From the NCBI GenBank assembly GCA_018819515.1, contig JAHJPX010000006.1:62001-126000 (forward strand): a DNA stretch of 64,000 nucleotides. The letters run 5' to 3'. The notes under the pieces were generated by a model. It worked only from the letters and a program-made list of their open reading frames with translations, made no database searches and was not told the DNA's origin. Of the stretch, positions 48,789 to 57,407 are shown piece after piece (position 1 is the stretch's first letter; every line of letters begins with the position of its first letter). The position numbers were made by a program, and so were the translations under genes. The DNA is from Gammaproteobacteria bacterium (GTDB lineage Bacteria; Pseudomonadota; Gammaproteobacteria; Burkholderiales; Rhodocyclaceae).

Positions 48789-51014
48789 ATGCACCTTCGC
48801 CTGCGGGGACTGTTGATCTTCATGTGTTCGGGTCCGCTGGCGGCCGGTGCGCTAGCCCAGACCGCGACGCCCCGGACGGCAGAACCGGGCCCGGCCGAGG
48901 TGAGCGCCGACAGCATCAGCGGCCGCAGCGACGTCGAGACGATCGCCGAAGGCAATGCCGAGTTCCGCCGCGACGACACGGCAATCAGCGCCGATACCCT
49001 GATCTACCGCCATCTCGAAGACGAAGTGGAGGCAACAGGCAACGTGCGCATGAAGAAGAACGGCGACTTGCTCACTGGTCCGCACCTGCGGCTCCAGGTG
49101 CAGGACAACCTCGGTGTCCTCGATCAGCCTGCCTACGTCATCAAGCGTCCGCCGAAGGTAGTGCCCGGTGTGAGTGTGCCGCGCGAACCCGACGTCGGCA
49201 GCGGCGAGGCGGAACGCCTGGATTTCGAGGGTGAGGGGGTGTATCGCCTGAAGAAAAGCACCTTCACCACCTGTACGCCGAATCGCGACTGGTACATCGT
49301 CTCCGACGAAATGTCGCTCGACTACAACCGCCAGACGGGCGTTGCCGACAGCACCAAGGTGGTGTTCATGGACACGCCTATCTTCTACTGGCCGTGGTTC
49401 AGCTTTTCGCTCAACAATCAGCGCAAGTCGGGTTTCCTGTCGCCGAGCTACGCCACCAGCACCACCAGCGGCCTGGAATTTTCGCTTCCCTGGTACTGGA
49501 ATATCGCGCCGAACATGGATGCCACCATCGCACCGCGCATCCTCGCCCGGCGGGGCCTGCAGTTGAATTCCGAACTCCGCTATCTCGACTACAGCTACAA
49601 CGGACAGGCGCGCTTCGAGTACCTGCCCAATGATCGGGTCGCCGGCATCGACCGCAGTGCCTACGCGATCGTCCACAGCCAGGCGCTGGCCCCGGGCCTG
49701 ACCGCCGATCTCAACCTGAACGGCGCATCGGACGACAGCTATTTTGCCGACCTGTCGTCGCGGGTGGCGATGGTATCGCAGGCCAACCTGTTGCGGCAGG
49801 GGCGGCTGATGTATGGGGCAGGCTGGTGGAACGCGACGTTGATGGTGCAGCGCTATCAAACCTTGCAGGATCCCGATGCGCCGGTGGCGGTGCCGTATTT
49901 CCGTTTGCCGCAGTTCATGCTGACGGCGATACGACCGGATCTGCCCGGCGGCCTGCAGTTCAACCTTACCGGCGAATACGACAATTTCCATCACCCGACC
50001 CAGGTCATCGGCCAGCGAGCCTTGCTCTACCCACAGGTGTCGCTGCCGATGCAGACGGAGGCCTTCTACATTACGCCCAAGGTGGGCGTGCACTACACGC
50101 GCTACAACCTGGATCGCCAAACCGCTGGCGTGCCCGACAGTCTTAGCCGCAGCGTGCCGATTTCAAGCATCGATTCCGGCATGGTCTTCGAGCGCAGCGT
50201 CGATTGGTTTGGCCGCACGCTGACGCAGACTGCGGAGCCGCGGTTCTACTATCTCTACGTCCCGCTGCGCGAGCAAAGCGACATTCCGGTGTTCGACTCC
50301 GGCCCCATCGACTTCAACTTCGCGCAGATCTTCAGCGAGAACCGCTACGGCGGCGCGGATCGCATCGGCGATGCCAACCAGCTCACCGCCGCCCTGGTTT
50401 CGCGCGTGATTGACCCCGAAACGGGAAACGAACTGATGCGCGGCGCGGTTGGCCAGCGCTACTATTTCAAGGATCAGGAGGTGACGCTGCCGGGCGAAAC
50501 GGCGCGCACCAATCGCAAGACCGACGTGCTGGCCGCATTCTCCGGCCGCGTCATGCAGAAAGTGCAACTGGACGCCGGCTGGCAGTACAGCCAGTTCCAT
50601 TCGCGCACCGAGCGCGCCAGCGTTGGCGTGCGCTGGCAGCCCGAATTCGGGAAAGTGCTGAACGCGGCCTACCGCTACACCCGCGACCAGGTCGACCAGG
50701 TGGACATTTCCGGACAGTGGCCGGTCGGCGGCGGCTGGTATGGCGTCGGCCGCTACAACTATTCGGTCAAGGATCGCCGGCTGGTCGAAGGCGTGTTGGG
50801 CATGGAGTATGATGCGGGCTGCTGGATGGCGCGCATTGTCCTCCATCGCTTGACGACCTCGACGGCGACAACCTCGACTGCGCTTTATCTTCAGCTTGAA
50901 TTGAATGGATTGGCGCGCATCGGGACAAGTCCGCTTGACCTGCTCAAGCGCCAAATCTCCGGTTACGGCGTCATCAACAATCCGACCGCCGACCCGGTCT
51001 TCGGAGACCAGTGA
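48789..51014 (+). CDS. lptD: LPS-assembly outer-membrane protein LptD
   Basis: LptD, with LptE, inserts lipopolysaccharide in the outer membrane. The 741-residue precursor has a signal peptide ending around GALAQ, an OstA-type jellyroll (VSADSISGRSDVETIAEGNAEFRRDD, LEDEVEATGNVRMKKNGD) and a long barrel domain (YFADLSSRVAMVSQANLLRQ, RLVEGVLGMEYDAGCWMARI). The last is the usual place of the C-terminal cysteine of the disulfide. I used ATG 48789 (MHLRLRG); the open frame upstream to 48681 runs antisense to amgK. surA follows within 8 nt. Confidence 0.96.
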   Translation: MHLRLRGLLIFMCSGPLAAGALAQTATPRTAEPGPAEVSADSISGRSDVETIAEGNAEFRRDDTAISADTLIYRHLEDEVEATGNVRMKKNGDLLTGPHLRLQVQDNLGVLDQPAYVIKRPPKVVPGVSVPREPDVGSGEAERLDFEGEGVYRLKKSTFTTCTPNRDWYIVSDEMSLDYNRQTGVADSTKVVFMDTPIFYWPWFSFSLNNQRKSGFLSPSYATSTTSGLEFSLPWYWNIAPNMDATIAPRILARRGLQLNSELRYLDYSYNGQARFEYLPNDRVAGIDRSAYAIVHSQALAPGLTADLNLNGASDDSYFADLSSRVAMVSQANLLRQGRLMYGAGWWNATLMVQRYQTLQDPDAPVAVPYFRLPQFMLTAIRPDLPGGLQFNLTGEYDNFHHPTQVIGQRALLYPQVSLPMQTEAFYITPKVGVHYTRYNLDRQTAGVPDSLSRSVPISSIDSGMVFERSVDWFGRTLTQTAEPRFYYLYVPLREQSDIPVFDSGPIDFNFAQIFSENRYGGADRIGDANQLTAALVSRVIDPETGNELMRGAVGQRYYFKDQEVTLPGETARTNRKTDVLAAFSGRVMQKVQLDAGWQYSQFHSRTERASVGVRWQPEFGKVLNAAYRYTRDQVDQVDISGQWPVGGGWYGVGRYNYSVKDRRLVEGVLGMEYDAGCWMARIVLHRLTTSTATTSTALYLQLELNGLARIGTSPLDLLKRQISGYGVINNPTADPVFGDQ

Positions 51015-51022
51015 TTCCAGTC

Positions 51023-52327
51023 ATGAAACGTCACGCTGCCATTTCCCTGCTGTTTCTGCTCCTGCCATTTTTCGCCGTGCCGCAGCCTGCCCGGGCGCGC
51101 GACGTCGAGGCCGACCGCATCGTCGCGGTCGTTAACAGCGAAGCGATCACGCTCTTCGAGTTGCGTTCGCGCCTGGCCATGGTGGAACGCCAGTTGCGTT
51201 CCCAGAACGTGCAGTTGCCGCCGCGCGACGTGCTGGAGAAGCAGTTGCTGGAGCGCATGATCCTTGATCGCGCGCAAATGCAGTTCGCCAACGAAAACGG
51301 CCTGCAGGTCGCCGACAGCGAGGTGGATGCCTCATTGGGCCGCATCGCCGAGCGCAACCACATGACGATGGCCGAGTTTCGCAAGGCACTGGAGCGCGAC
51401 GGCATTGGCTGGTCGAAGTTCCGCGAGGAGATTCGCCAGGAAATCACCATTGCCCGCCTGCGCGATCGCGAAGTCAACAACCGCCTGACGGTGTCCGACA
51501 ACGAGATCGACGGCTATCTCGAGAACGCGGCGCGCATGGGCGGAAACGGCGACCTGGTGCAGGTCGCCCACATCATCGTTCGCGTGCCGGAAAAGGCCAC
51601 TGCGGCGCAGATCGAGCAAAGTCGTCGTCGCGCCGAGCAGGCCGTCGAGAAACTGAAGGCCGGCGATGAATTCGGCAGCGTCGCCGCCACATTCTCGGAC
51701 GCGCCCGACGGGCTGGCCGGCGGCGTCATGGAAGCGCGTCCCCTGGAGCGATTGCCGTCGCTCTATGCGGATGCCGTGCGCAACCTGAATCCCGGCGAGA
51801 CGAGTACGATCCTGCGGAGCCCGGCCGGGTTCCACATCGTGCGCCTGGTCAGCCGGCAGGGCAACGTCACTCAAATGCAGGCGCTCAAGCAGACCCACGC
51901 CAGACACATTCTCATCAAGGTCAACGAGCTGCTTTCCGACAGCGAGGCTCGCCAGCATGCGCTGATGCTGAAAGAGCGACTCGATAACGGCGCGGACTTC
52001 GCCGAACTGGCGCGACTGCACTCCACCGACCTCTCGGCCGCCAAGGGCGGCGATCTCGGGTGGCTCTACCAAGGCGACACCGTGCCAGAGTTCGAGCGGG
52101 CCATGGACGCGCTGAAGATCGGCGAGATCAGCGCGCCCGTGCGATCGCCCTTCGGCTGGCATCTGATCCAGGTCGAGGAACGCCGGACTGCGGACGCGGC
52201 CAAGGATCGGCAGCGCGTGATCGCGCGCCAGGCCATTAGCGAACGCAAGGCGGACGAGGCCTACCAGGACTGGCTGCGCCAGTTGCGCGACCGCATCTAC
52301 GTCGAGTACCGCCTCGAAGAGAAGTGA
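51023..52327 (+). CDS. surA: periplasmic chaperone and peptidyl-prolyl isomerase SurA
   Basis: SurA escorts unfolded outer-membrane proteins, including LptD, through the periplasm. The product (434 residues from ATG 51023) has a signal peptide (KRHAAISLLFLLLPFFAVPQPARA), the chaperone N-domain (ADRIVAVVNSEAITLFELRSRL), two parvulin domains (about residues 178-280 and 290-390: VQVAHIIVRVPEKA, TFSDAPDGLAGGVM, ARHILIKVNELLSD, SAAKGGDLGWLYQGDTVPEFE) and a C-terminal helix. GTG 51011 overlaps the lptD stop and may be the true start. pdxA overlaps its stop as GTGA. Confidence 0.96.
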   Translation: MKRHAAISLLFLLLPFFAVPQPARARDVEADRIVAVVNSEAITLFELRSRLAMVERQLRSQNVQLPPRDVLEKQLLERMILDRAQMQFANENGLQVADSEVDASLGRIAERNHMTMAEFRKALERDGIGWSKFREEIRQEITIARLRDREVNNRLTVSDNEIDGYLENAARMGGNGDLVQVAHIIVRVPEKATAAQIEQSRRRAEQAVEKLKAGDEFGSVAATFSDAPDGLAGGVMEARPLERLPSLYADAVRNLNPGETSTILRSPAGFHIVRLVSRQGNVTQMQALKQTHARHILIKVNELLSDSEARQHALMLKERLDNGADFAELARLHSTDLSAAKGGDLGWLYQGDTVPEFERAMDALKIGEISAPVRSPFGWHLIQVEERRTADAAKDRQRVIARQAISERKADEAYQDWLRQLRDRIYVEYRLEEK

Positions 52328-53283
52328 CGCAGCCCGTCATTGCGGTAACGAGTGGCGAGCCGGCTGGCATCGGGCCGGACATCTGCCTCGCTCTCGCCGA
52401 ATGGTCGAAAAAGTCAGCCGTGGCGGTACGCCAGGTTGTACTCGGTGACCGCAACCTGATCGAGGCGCGTGCCCGCAAGCTGGGTGTCGACATTGCTGGC
52501 CTGGAAATCCGCCACATTCCGTTGCGCGCCCACTGTGTCGCCGGACAGCTCGACACCGCGAACGCCCGCTATGTGCTCGACCTGCTCGATACAGCTTGCG
52601 ACGGCTGTGTCAGCGGTGAATATTCCGCTATGGTCACTGCGCCTGTGCACAAGGGCGTGATCAACGATTCCGGCATCCCCTTCACCGGCCACACCGAATA
52701 CCTCGCCGAGCGCACCCACACCCCGCGCGTCGTCATGATGCTGGCCGGCACGGGCGAACTGGCCGGCCTTCGCGTCGCGCTTGCCACCACCCACTTGCCG
52801 CTGAAGGATGTATCGGCTGCGATCACCCGGGACGAGCTCACGACCACGATCCGCATCCTGCACGGCGACTTGGTGAGCAAGTTCGGTATCGCCAATCCGC
52901 GCATCCTGGTCGCCGGCCTGAATCCCCATGCGGGCGAGGGGGGTCACCTCGGCATGGAAGAGTTCGAAGTCATCAGCCCCGTGCTCGATGCGTTGCGCAA
53001 TGAGGGCATGGATCTCGTCGGTCCGCTGCCTGCCGACACCTTGTTCACCCGCAACGTGCTGGCCGGCTCGGATGCCCAGCTCGCCATGTACCACGACCAG
53101 GGCCTGCCGGTGCTCAAGTACGCCGCTTTCGAGGAAGGCATCAACATCACCCTCGGCCTGCCCATCCTGCGCACCTCGGTCGACCATGGCACCGCGCTTG
53201 ATCTGGCCGGCAGCGGCCGAGCCGATCCGCGCAGCCTGTTCGCGGCGGTCAAGGTTGCGGCGGACATCGTCGCGCGGCGATGA
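52324..53283 (+). CDS. pdxA: 4-hydroxythreonine-4-phosphate dehydrogenase
   Basis: PdxA oxidises 4-phosphohydroxy-threonine in pyridoxal phosphate synthesis. The 319-residue product has VIAVTSGEPAGIGPDICLAL, TAPVHKGVINDSGIPFTGHTEYLAE, LATTHLPLKDVSAAIT, the zinc site GLNPHAGEGGHLGMEE and MYHDQGLPVLKY. GTG 52324 overlaps the surA stop. An SRE copy encodes KKSAVAVRQ at residues 29-36, in the loop before the strand VVLGDRN; this stretch is about five residues longer than in E. coli PdxA. rsmA overlaps its stop as ATGA. Confidence 0.97.
   Translation: MTQPVIAVTSGEPAGIGPDICLALAEWSKKSAVAVRQVVLGDRNLIEARARKLGVDIAGLEIRHIPLRAHCVAGQLDTANARYVLDLLDTACDGCVSGEYSAMVTAPVHKGVINDSGIPFTGHTEYLAERTHTPRVVMMLAGTGELAGLRVALATTHLPLKDVSAAITRDELTTTIRILHGDLVSKFGIANPRILVAGLNPHAGEGGHLGMEEFEVISPVLDALRNEGMDLVGPLPADTLFTRNVLAGSDAQLAMYHDQGLPVLKYAAFEEGINITLGLPILRTSVDHGTALDLAGSGRADPRSLFAAVKVAADIVARR
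52408..52433 (+). repeat. SRE copy 17, inside pdxA, sense
   Basis: AAAAAGTCAGCC, GTGGCG, gta, CGCCA, a consensus copy. It is read as KKSAVAVRQ. Confidence 0.92.
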
Positions 53284-54050
53284 AAGGGCACCAGGCCCGC
53301 AAGCGGTTTGGGCAGAACTTCCTTGTTTGTCGCGGCACGATTGCGAAAATCATCGAGTCGATTGCGCCACGCAATACAGACCGCGTGGTCGAGATCGGCC
53401 CGGGGTTGGGCGCACTGACGGAACCGCTGCTCGAATGCCTGGACCATCTGCATGTGGTCGAGATCGACCGTGACCTGATCGCCCGCCTGCGCGAGCGCTT
53501 CACGCCAGAGCGTCTGAGCATCCATGAAGGCGATGCACTCGACTTCGATTTCGGTGCGCTCGGTACCGACCTTCGCATCATCGGCAATCTCCCCTACAAC
53601 ATCTCGACGCCACTGCTGTTCCACCTTGCCGGCTTTGCGGCCTCGGTGCGCGACATGCACTTCATGCTGCAAAAGGAAGTGGTGGATCGCATGGTCGCCG
53701 ATCCCGGCACGGCCGACTTCGGTCGGTTGTCGGTGATGCTGCAATACCGTTTCTACATGGAGCGGTTGTTCGTGGTGCCGCCGGGTGCCTTCAATCCCGC
53801 ACCCAAGGTCGATTCGGCTATCGTGCGCCTGATTCCGAAGCCGGCCGCCGAACTGACTGCGCGTGACGAGAAGTTGCTGGCGAAGCTGGTGTTGGCGGCC
53901 TTCGGCCAGCGGCGAAAGATGCTGCGCAACAACCTGCGCGAATTCGTGAATGAAGCCGGATTGGAGGCGGCGGGTATCGCGCCGACGGCACGCGCCGAGG
54001 AACTGGCGGTGGCCGACTTCGTGAGGCTGGCGAACAAGCTGGTCAAATAA
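53280..54050 (+). CDS. rsmA: 16S rRNA dimethyladenosine transferase
   Basis: RsmA (KsgA) dimethylates two adenines in the 3' hairpin of 16S rRNA late in 30S assembly. The 256-residue product opens with HQARKRFGQNFLVCRGTIAKII. It has the SAM motif VVEIGPGLGALTEPLLE, the acidic HVVEIDRDLIARL and the catalytic IIGNLPYNISTPLLF, and a helical C-terminal domain. The order lptD-surA-pdxA-rsmA is the classical one, here with three consecutive overlaps or short gaps, and it ends at a strong terminator. Confidence 0.98.
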   Translation: MKGHQARKRFGQNFLVCRGTIAKIIESIAPRNTDRVVEIGPGLGALTEPLLECLDHLHVVEIDRDLIARLRERFTPERLSIHEGDALDFDFGALGTDLRIIGNLPYNISTPLLFHLAGFAASVRDMHFMLQKEVVDRMVADPGTADFGRLSVMLQYRFYMERLFVVPPGAFNPAPKVDSAIVRLIPKPAAELTARDEKLLAKLVLAAFGQRRKMLRNNLREFVNEAGLEAAGIAPTARAEELAVADFVRLANKLVK

Positions 54051-54052
54051 GA

Positions 54053-54081
54053 CGGCCCGCCGGGGAGGGCGGGCCGCTTTT
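54053..54081 (+). terminator. rho-independent terminator of lptD-surA-pdxA-rsmA
   Basis: CGGCCCGCC pairs with GGCGGGCCG across a ggggag loop, followed by CTTTT. It starts two bases after the rsmA stop and is the clearest terminator in the window. Confidence 0.9.
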
Positions 54082-54124
54082 CTCGGCCGCGTCAGGGGAG
54101 ACGGACCAGGGTGAAAACCGCTGC

Positions 54125-54313
54125 TTACTGCTTGGTCTTGCAGGTGCTCATGCCGATCATCGGGTAGAGCGGGCAGAAGCCGATGGCGCCGGTGGCCAGG
54201 GGAACGATGCCAATCCACGCCCACACGGGGCCGCCCATCAAGGCCCAAGCGACCAGAGCCAGGCCGACAACAATGCGCAGAATGCGGTCGATGCCGCCAA
54301 CATTAAGTTTCAT
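54125..54313 (-). CDS. DUF2892 (YgaP-like) small membrane protein
   Basis: The 62-residue product has MKLNVGGIDRILRIVVGLALVA as first helix and GPVWAWIGIVPLATGAIGFCPLYPMIG as second, the pattern of the DUF2892 family that also forms the membrane tail of YgaP rhodanese. Such proteins often accompany sulphide or redox regulators. ATG 54313 has CAGGAGAATCGT in front. A TGTGA-type palindrome lies 66-79 bp upstream, so the neighbouring Crp-type regulator probably controls it. Confidence 0.88.
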   Translation of the reverse strand: MKLNVGGIDRILRIVVGLALVAWALMGGPVWAWIGIVPLATGAIGFCPLYPMIGMSTCKTKQ

Positions 54314-54378
54314 ACGATTCTCCTGAAGATGAGAGGGAACGACCGGGCGAATTTGACCACGCCCGCTGGATGAAGTCT

Positions 54379-54392
54379 GTGACAAATGTCAC
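54379..54392. promoter_or_regulatory. Crp/Fnr-type operator palindrome
   Basis: GTGACAAATGTCAC is a perfect 5-bp inverted repeat with a 4-bp centre; with the flanking T it reads TGTGA-N6-TCACc, a CRP-type site. It lies between the DUF2892 gene and the end of the Crp-type regulator gene, upstream of DUF2892. Confidence 0.7.
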
Positions 54393-54410
54393 CAAGTGCG
54401 CGACGACAGT

Positions 54411-55061
54411 CTACACGCCGGCGATCCGCCGCAGTCCGGCCGGATCGAGTATTTCCACCTGCTCGCGCGAAAGGCGTACCAGCCCCTGATCGGCGAATGT
54501 CTTCAGCAGGCGGCTGATGATCTCGCGCACGCTGCCCAGTTCGTCGGCCAGGTTCTGATGCGTGGCGTGTACAACCTTGCCCTTGCCGAGCAGCAGGCCG
54601 GCCAGCCGCTGGTCGAGCTTGCGGAAGGCGACTTCCTCGATCAACTGCATCAGATCCGAGATGCGCTCGGAAAAGAGATGGAACACAAAGTCGCGGAAGG
54701 CTGATTCTGCGAGCAGTTCGTCGAACAGCGGGCGCGGCATCAATGCCAGCGTCGTTTCGCCTTCGGCGATGCCGCGGGCGTTGTAGTCGGTGTGGCCGAG
54801 CAGGCAGCTCGATGTGATGATGCAGGATTCGCCGGGTAGCACGCGGTAGAGCGGCAGTTCGCGGCCGTTGGCGGCGGGTTTGACGACGCGGATGTCGCCA
54901 CCTATTACGAATGGAAAGCCCTGGCAGGCCTGGTGTTCGTCGAACACCACTGTGCCGTCAGGCACGGTCATGGTTTGCGCTTCGGCGGCGATGCGTGCAG
55001 CCAGCGCTGGTGGCAACTGCGCCAGCACGGGATAGAGGTTGGCGAGTTCCGTCGCGTTCAT
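54411..55061 (-). CDS. Crp/Fnr-family transcription regulator without iron-sulphur cysteines
   Basis: The 216-residue product has an N-terminal cNMP-type barrel (PDGTVVFDEHQACQGFPFVIGGDIRV, LYRVLPGESCIITSSCLLGH), a dimer helix (FVFHLFSERISDLMQLIEEVAF) and a Crp helix-turn-helix (THQNLADELGSVREIISRLLKTFADQGLV). The recognition helix R-E-I-I-S-R recalls the R-E-x3-R set of CRP, which reads TGTGA, and such a palindrome lies just downstream. The cysteine pair in the barrel (SCIITSSC) might sense redox. The signal is unknown. It overlaps xth as ATGA. Confidence 0.9.
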   Translation of the reverse strand: MNATELANLYPVLAQLPPALAARIAAEAQTMTVPDGTVVFDEHQACQGFPFVIGGDIRVVKPAANGRELPLYRVLPGESCIITSSCLLGHTDYNARGIAEGETTLALMPRPLFDELLAESAFRDFVFHLFSERISDLMQLIEEVAFRKLDQRLAGLLLGKGKVVHATHQNLADELGSVREIISRLLKTFADQGLVRLSREQVEILDPAGLRRIAGV

Positions 55062-55831
55062 GCGGAGAACTCGGCAAACACAGGCGCGTGGTCGGAGGGG
55101 CGTTCCAGCTTGCGCGGCGCGCGGTCGATGGCACAGGTTGTGCACCCGGCGGCGAGCGCGGGCGAGAGCAGGATATGGTCGATGCGCAGCCCCTGGTTCT
55201 TTTGAAAGCCGAGCATGCGGTAGTCCCACCAGCTGAAGGTCTTGTCCGGCTGATCGAAGAGCCTGAAGGCATCCGCCAGCCCGAGTCCGAGCATGGCCTG
55301 GAAGGCGTCTCGTTCGGCTTCCGAACAGAGGATCTGGCCGCGCCAGGCGACCGGGTCGTGCACGTCGCGGTCGTCGGGCGCGATGTTGTAGTCGCCGAGC
55401 AGGGCGAGGCGTGGGTGGCGCGCCAGTTCGTCCGCAAGCCAGCGATTGAGTGCGCGCAGCCATTTCAGCTTGTATTCGTACTTGTCGGAGCCGACCGCCT
55501 GGCCATTCGGAATGTAGGCGCAGACGATGCGCATGCCATCGACCGTTGCGGCAATGACACGTGCCTGCGGATCGTCGAAATCGGGAATGTTGTGCACCAC
55601 GTCGAGCGTGTCACCACGCGCGAGGATGGCGACGCCGTTATAGGTCTTCTGGCCGTGATGCACGGCGCGGTAGCCGGCTGCCTCGATCTCGGCGAACGGA
55701 AAGGCCTTGTCCTCGAGCTTGGTCTCTTGCAGGCAAAGCACGTCGGGCTGCTGCGCGGCGAGCCAGTCCAGCACATGCGGCAGCCGGACCTTCAGGGAGT
55801 TGACGTTCCAGGTGGCGATCTTTTGAATCAC
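55058..55831 (-). CDS. xth: exodeoxyribonuclease III
   Basis: ExoIII cleaves DNA at abasic sites and removes 3' blocks in base-excision repair. The 257-residue product has KIATWNVNSLKVRLPHVLDWL, LCLQETKLEDKAFP (metal glutamate), GVAILAR, the catalytic GDYNIAPDDRDVHDP and the C-terminal LRIDHILLSP and RPSDHAPVFAEF. GTG 55831 (MIQKIATWNV) is chosen because the open frame beyond it is antisense to the aminotransferase gene. The start is 46 bp from the divergent patB gene. Confidence 0.96.
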   Translation of the reverse strand: MIQKIATWNVNSLKVRLPHVLDWLAAQQPDVLCLQETKLEDKAFPFAEIEAAGYRAVHHGQKTYNGVAILARGDTLDVVHNIPDFDDPQARVIAATVDGMRIVCAYIPNGQAVGSDKYEYKLKWLRALNRWLADELARHPRLALLGDYNIAPDDRDVHDPVAWRGQILCSEAERDAFQAMLGLGLADAFRLFDQPDKTFSWWDYRMLGFQKNQGLRIDHILLSPALAAGCTTCAIDRAPRKLERPSDHAPVFAEFSA

Positions 55832-55876
55832 GGGTGCATTCGGGGAAACGGTAGCCGCAATGATACCCTCTCGTCC

Positions 55877-57013
55877 ATGGGCTTCGACTTCGATACGGTG
55901 ATCGATCGCGGTGGCGGCGACTCGATCAAGTGGAACAAGTATGCCGGCCGCGACATTCTGCCGCTGTGGGTCGCGGACATGGACTTCGCCGCGCCGCGCG
56001 CGGTGATCGAGGCGCTGCACCGCCGTGTCGATCACGGTGTGTTCGGCTACGGCGGGCCGTGGGCCTCGCTCGTGGATGCGGTGCTGCAGCATCTTGAAGT
56101 CGGGTACGGGTGGCGGATCGAGGCGGAGTGGATCGTCTGGCTGCCCGGACTGGTCACCGGGCTCAACGTTGCCTGTCGTGCGGTCGACGCCCCGGTGTTG
56201 ACTGCGACACCGGTCTATCCGCCTTTCCTGTCCGCGCCGGCATTATCGGGCCGCCAGTTGGCGACTGCGCCATTGGAGCAGGGCGACTTGAATTGGTCGT
56301 GGGATTTCGCCGCAACCGAAATGGCAATTCAGGAGAGCGATGCGAAGCTGTGGCTGCTCTGCCATCCGCACAATCCGGTCGGACGCGTCTGGACCGACGA
56401 TGAACTCGCCCGCATTGCCGAACTGGCCGAGAAGCACGATCTGATCGTCTGCTCCGACGAGATTCATTGCGATCTGGTACTCGAAGGAAAGCATCGTCCG
56501 TTCACCACCGCGTCTCCGCAGGCTGCCGCGCGCAGCGTCACGCTGATGGCGCCGTCGAAAAGCTTCAACATACCCGGCCTCGGCTGCGCGTTCGCCATCA
56601 TTCCCGACGCGGCATTGCGCCGCGACTTCCGGCGGGCGATGAGCGGCATCGTGCCGCACGTCAACATCCTTGGCCTCGTCGCCTGCGAGGCGGCCTTCCG
56701 GCATGGCGGCGCCTGGCATGCGGCGCTGATCGAGTATCTGCGCGGCAACCGCGACCGCGTCGCGCGCGCCGTCGCCGAAATGCCGGGACTGACCATGGCG
56801 CCGGTCGAGGCGACCTACCTCGCCTGGATCGAAACGACCGGCATCGATCATCCCGTACGCTTCTTCGAGCAGGCGGGCGTGGGCCTTTCCGATGGCCGCG
56901 ACTTCGGAAGCGGTGACGACTATCGCCATTTCGTGCGCCTCAACTTCGGTTGTCCGCGCGCGATCCTCGAACGTGCGCTCGACCGCATGGCGCAAGCCGT
57001 CGCCAACCTATAA
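55877..57013 (+). CDS. PLP-dependent C-S lyase/aminotransferase, PatB/MalY family
   Basis: The 378-residue product has the MalY/PatB opening FDFDTVIDRGGGDSIKWNKY, LPLWVADMDFAAPRAVIEAL and GVFGYGGP. Its fold type I core has the cofactor aspartate-tyrosine region VCSDEIHCDLVL and the PLP lysine in LMAPSKSFNIPGLGCAF. The family cleaves cystathionine or cysteine S-conjugates; the in vivo substrate here is open. The large frame upstream of 55877 is antisense to the xth and regulator genes. An SRE copy fills the 31-bp gap to the PilZ gene. Confidence 0.92.
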   Translation: MGFDFDTVIDRGGGDSIKWNKYAGRDILPLWVADMDFAAPRAVIEALHRRVDHGVFGYGGPWASLVDAVLQHLEVGYGWRIEAEWIVWLPGLVTGLNVACRAVDAPVLTATPVYPPFLSAPALSGRQLATAPLEQGDLNWSWDFAATEMAIQESDAKLWLLCHPHNPVGRVWTDDELARIAELAEKHDLIVCSDEIHCDLVLEGKHRPFTTASPQAAARSVTLMAPSKSFNIPGLGCAFAIIPDAALRRDFRRAMSGIVPHVNILGLVACEAAFRHGGAWHAALIEYLRGNRDRVARAVAEMPGLTMAPVEATYLAWIETTGIDHPVRFFEQAGVGLSDGRDFGSGDDYRHFVRLNFGCPRAILERALDRMAQAVANL

Positions 57014-57017
57014 TGGG

Positions 57018-57041
57018 AAAAGTCAGCCATGGTGGGACGCC
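57018..57041 (+). repeat. SRE copy 18, after the patB-type stop codon
   Basis: AAAAGTCAGCC, ATGGTG, gga, CGCC. It starts 5 nt after the stop in sense orientation and ends 3 nt before the PilZ ATG. Confidence 0.85.
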
Positions 57042-57044
57042 GAC

Positions 57045-57407
57045 ATGAACGAGATTGCTGATCGCCGCCGCTTCTGGCGCGCCGCCTTCGAGGCAGAAGT
57101 GCGGCTCGTCGGCGCCGCCGAATCCACGCCCGCGGAGCTGGTCGACATTTCGCTAAAGGGTGCGCTGGTGAAGCTGCCGCCGCGGTACAGCGTCGGCATG
57201 GCGGAGCCCTGCGAACTCGACCTGAAGCTGGCCGACGACGCGACCATTGTCATGCGTGGCGTTGTCGCCCACATCGAAGGGCGGCAAATCGGTGTGCGCT
57301 GCACGGATATCGACCTCGACAGCATCACCCATCTACGCCGCCTGGTGGAGCTCAACGCCGGCGATTCGGCACTGCTCGACCGCGAACTGGCGGCCTTGCT
57401 GAACTAG
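57045..57407 (+). CDS. PilZ-domain c-di-GMP-binding protein
   Basis: The 120-residue product is a single PilZ domain. It has the N-terminal arginine switch in DRRRFWRAAF (RxxxR) and the second motif in LVDISLKGALVKLP (D/N-x-S-x2-G), followed by the six-stranded barrel (CELDLKLADDATIVMRGVVAHIEGRQIGVRC). It should bind c-di-GMP made by cyclases such as the one at 43 kb; partners are unknown. ATG 57045 is chosen; the frame upstream overlaps the aminotransferase gene. Its stop overlaps the convergent prlC stop by four bases. Confidence 0.93.
   Translation: MNEIADRRRFWRAAFEAEVRLVGAAESTPAELVDISLKGALVKLPPRYSVGMAEPCELDLKLADDATIVMRGVVAHIEGRQIGVRCTDIDLDSITHLRRLVELNAGDSALLDRELAALLN

Noticed and set aside
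54911..55876. Long plus-strand extension upstream of the patB-type gene
   Set aside because: It is antisense to the Crp-type and xth genes; the family start is at ATG 55877.
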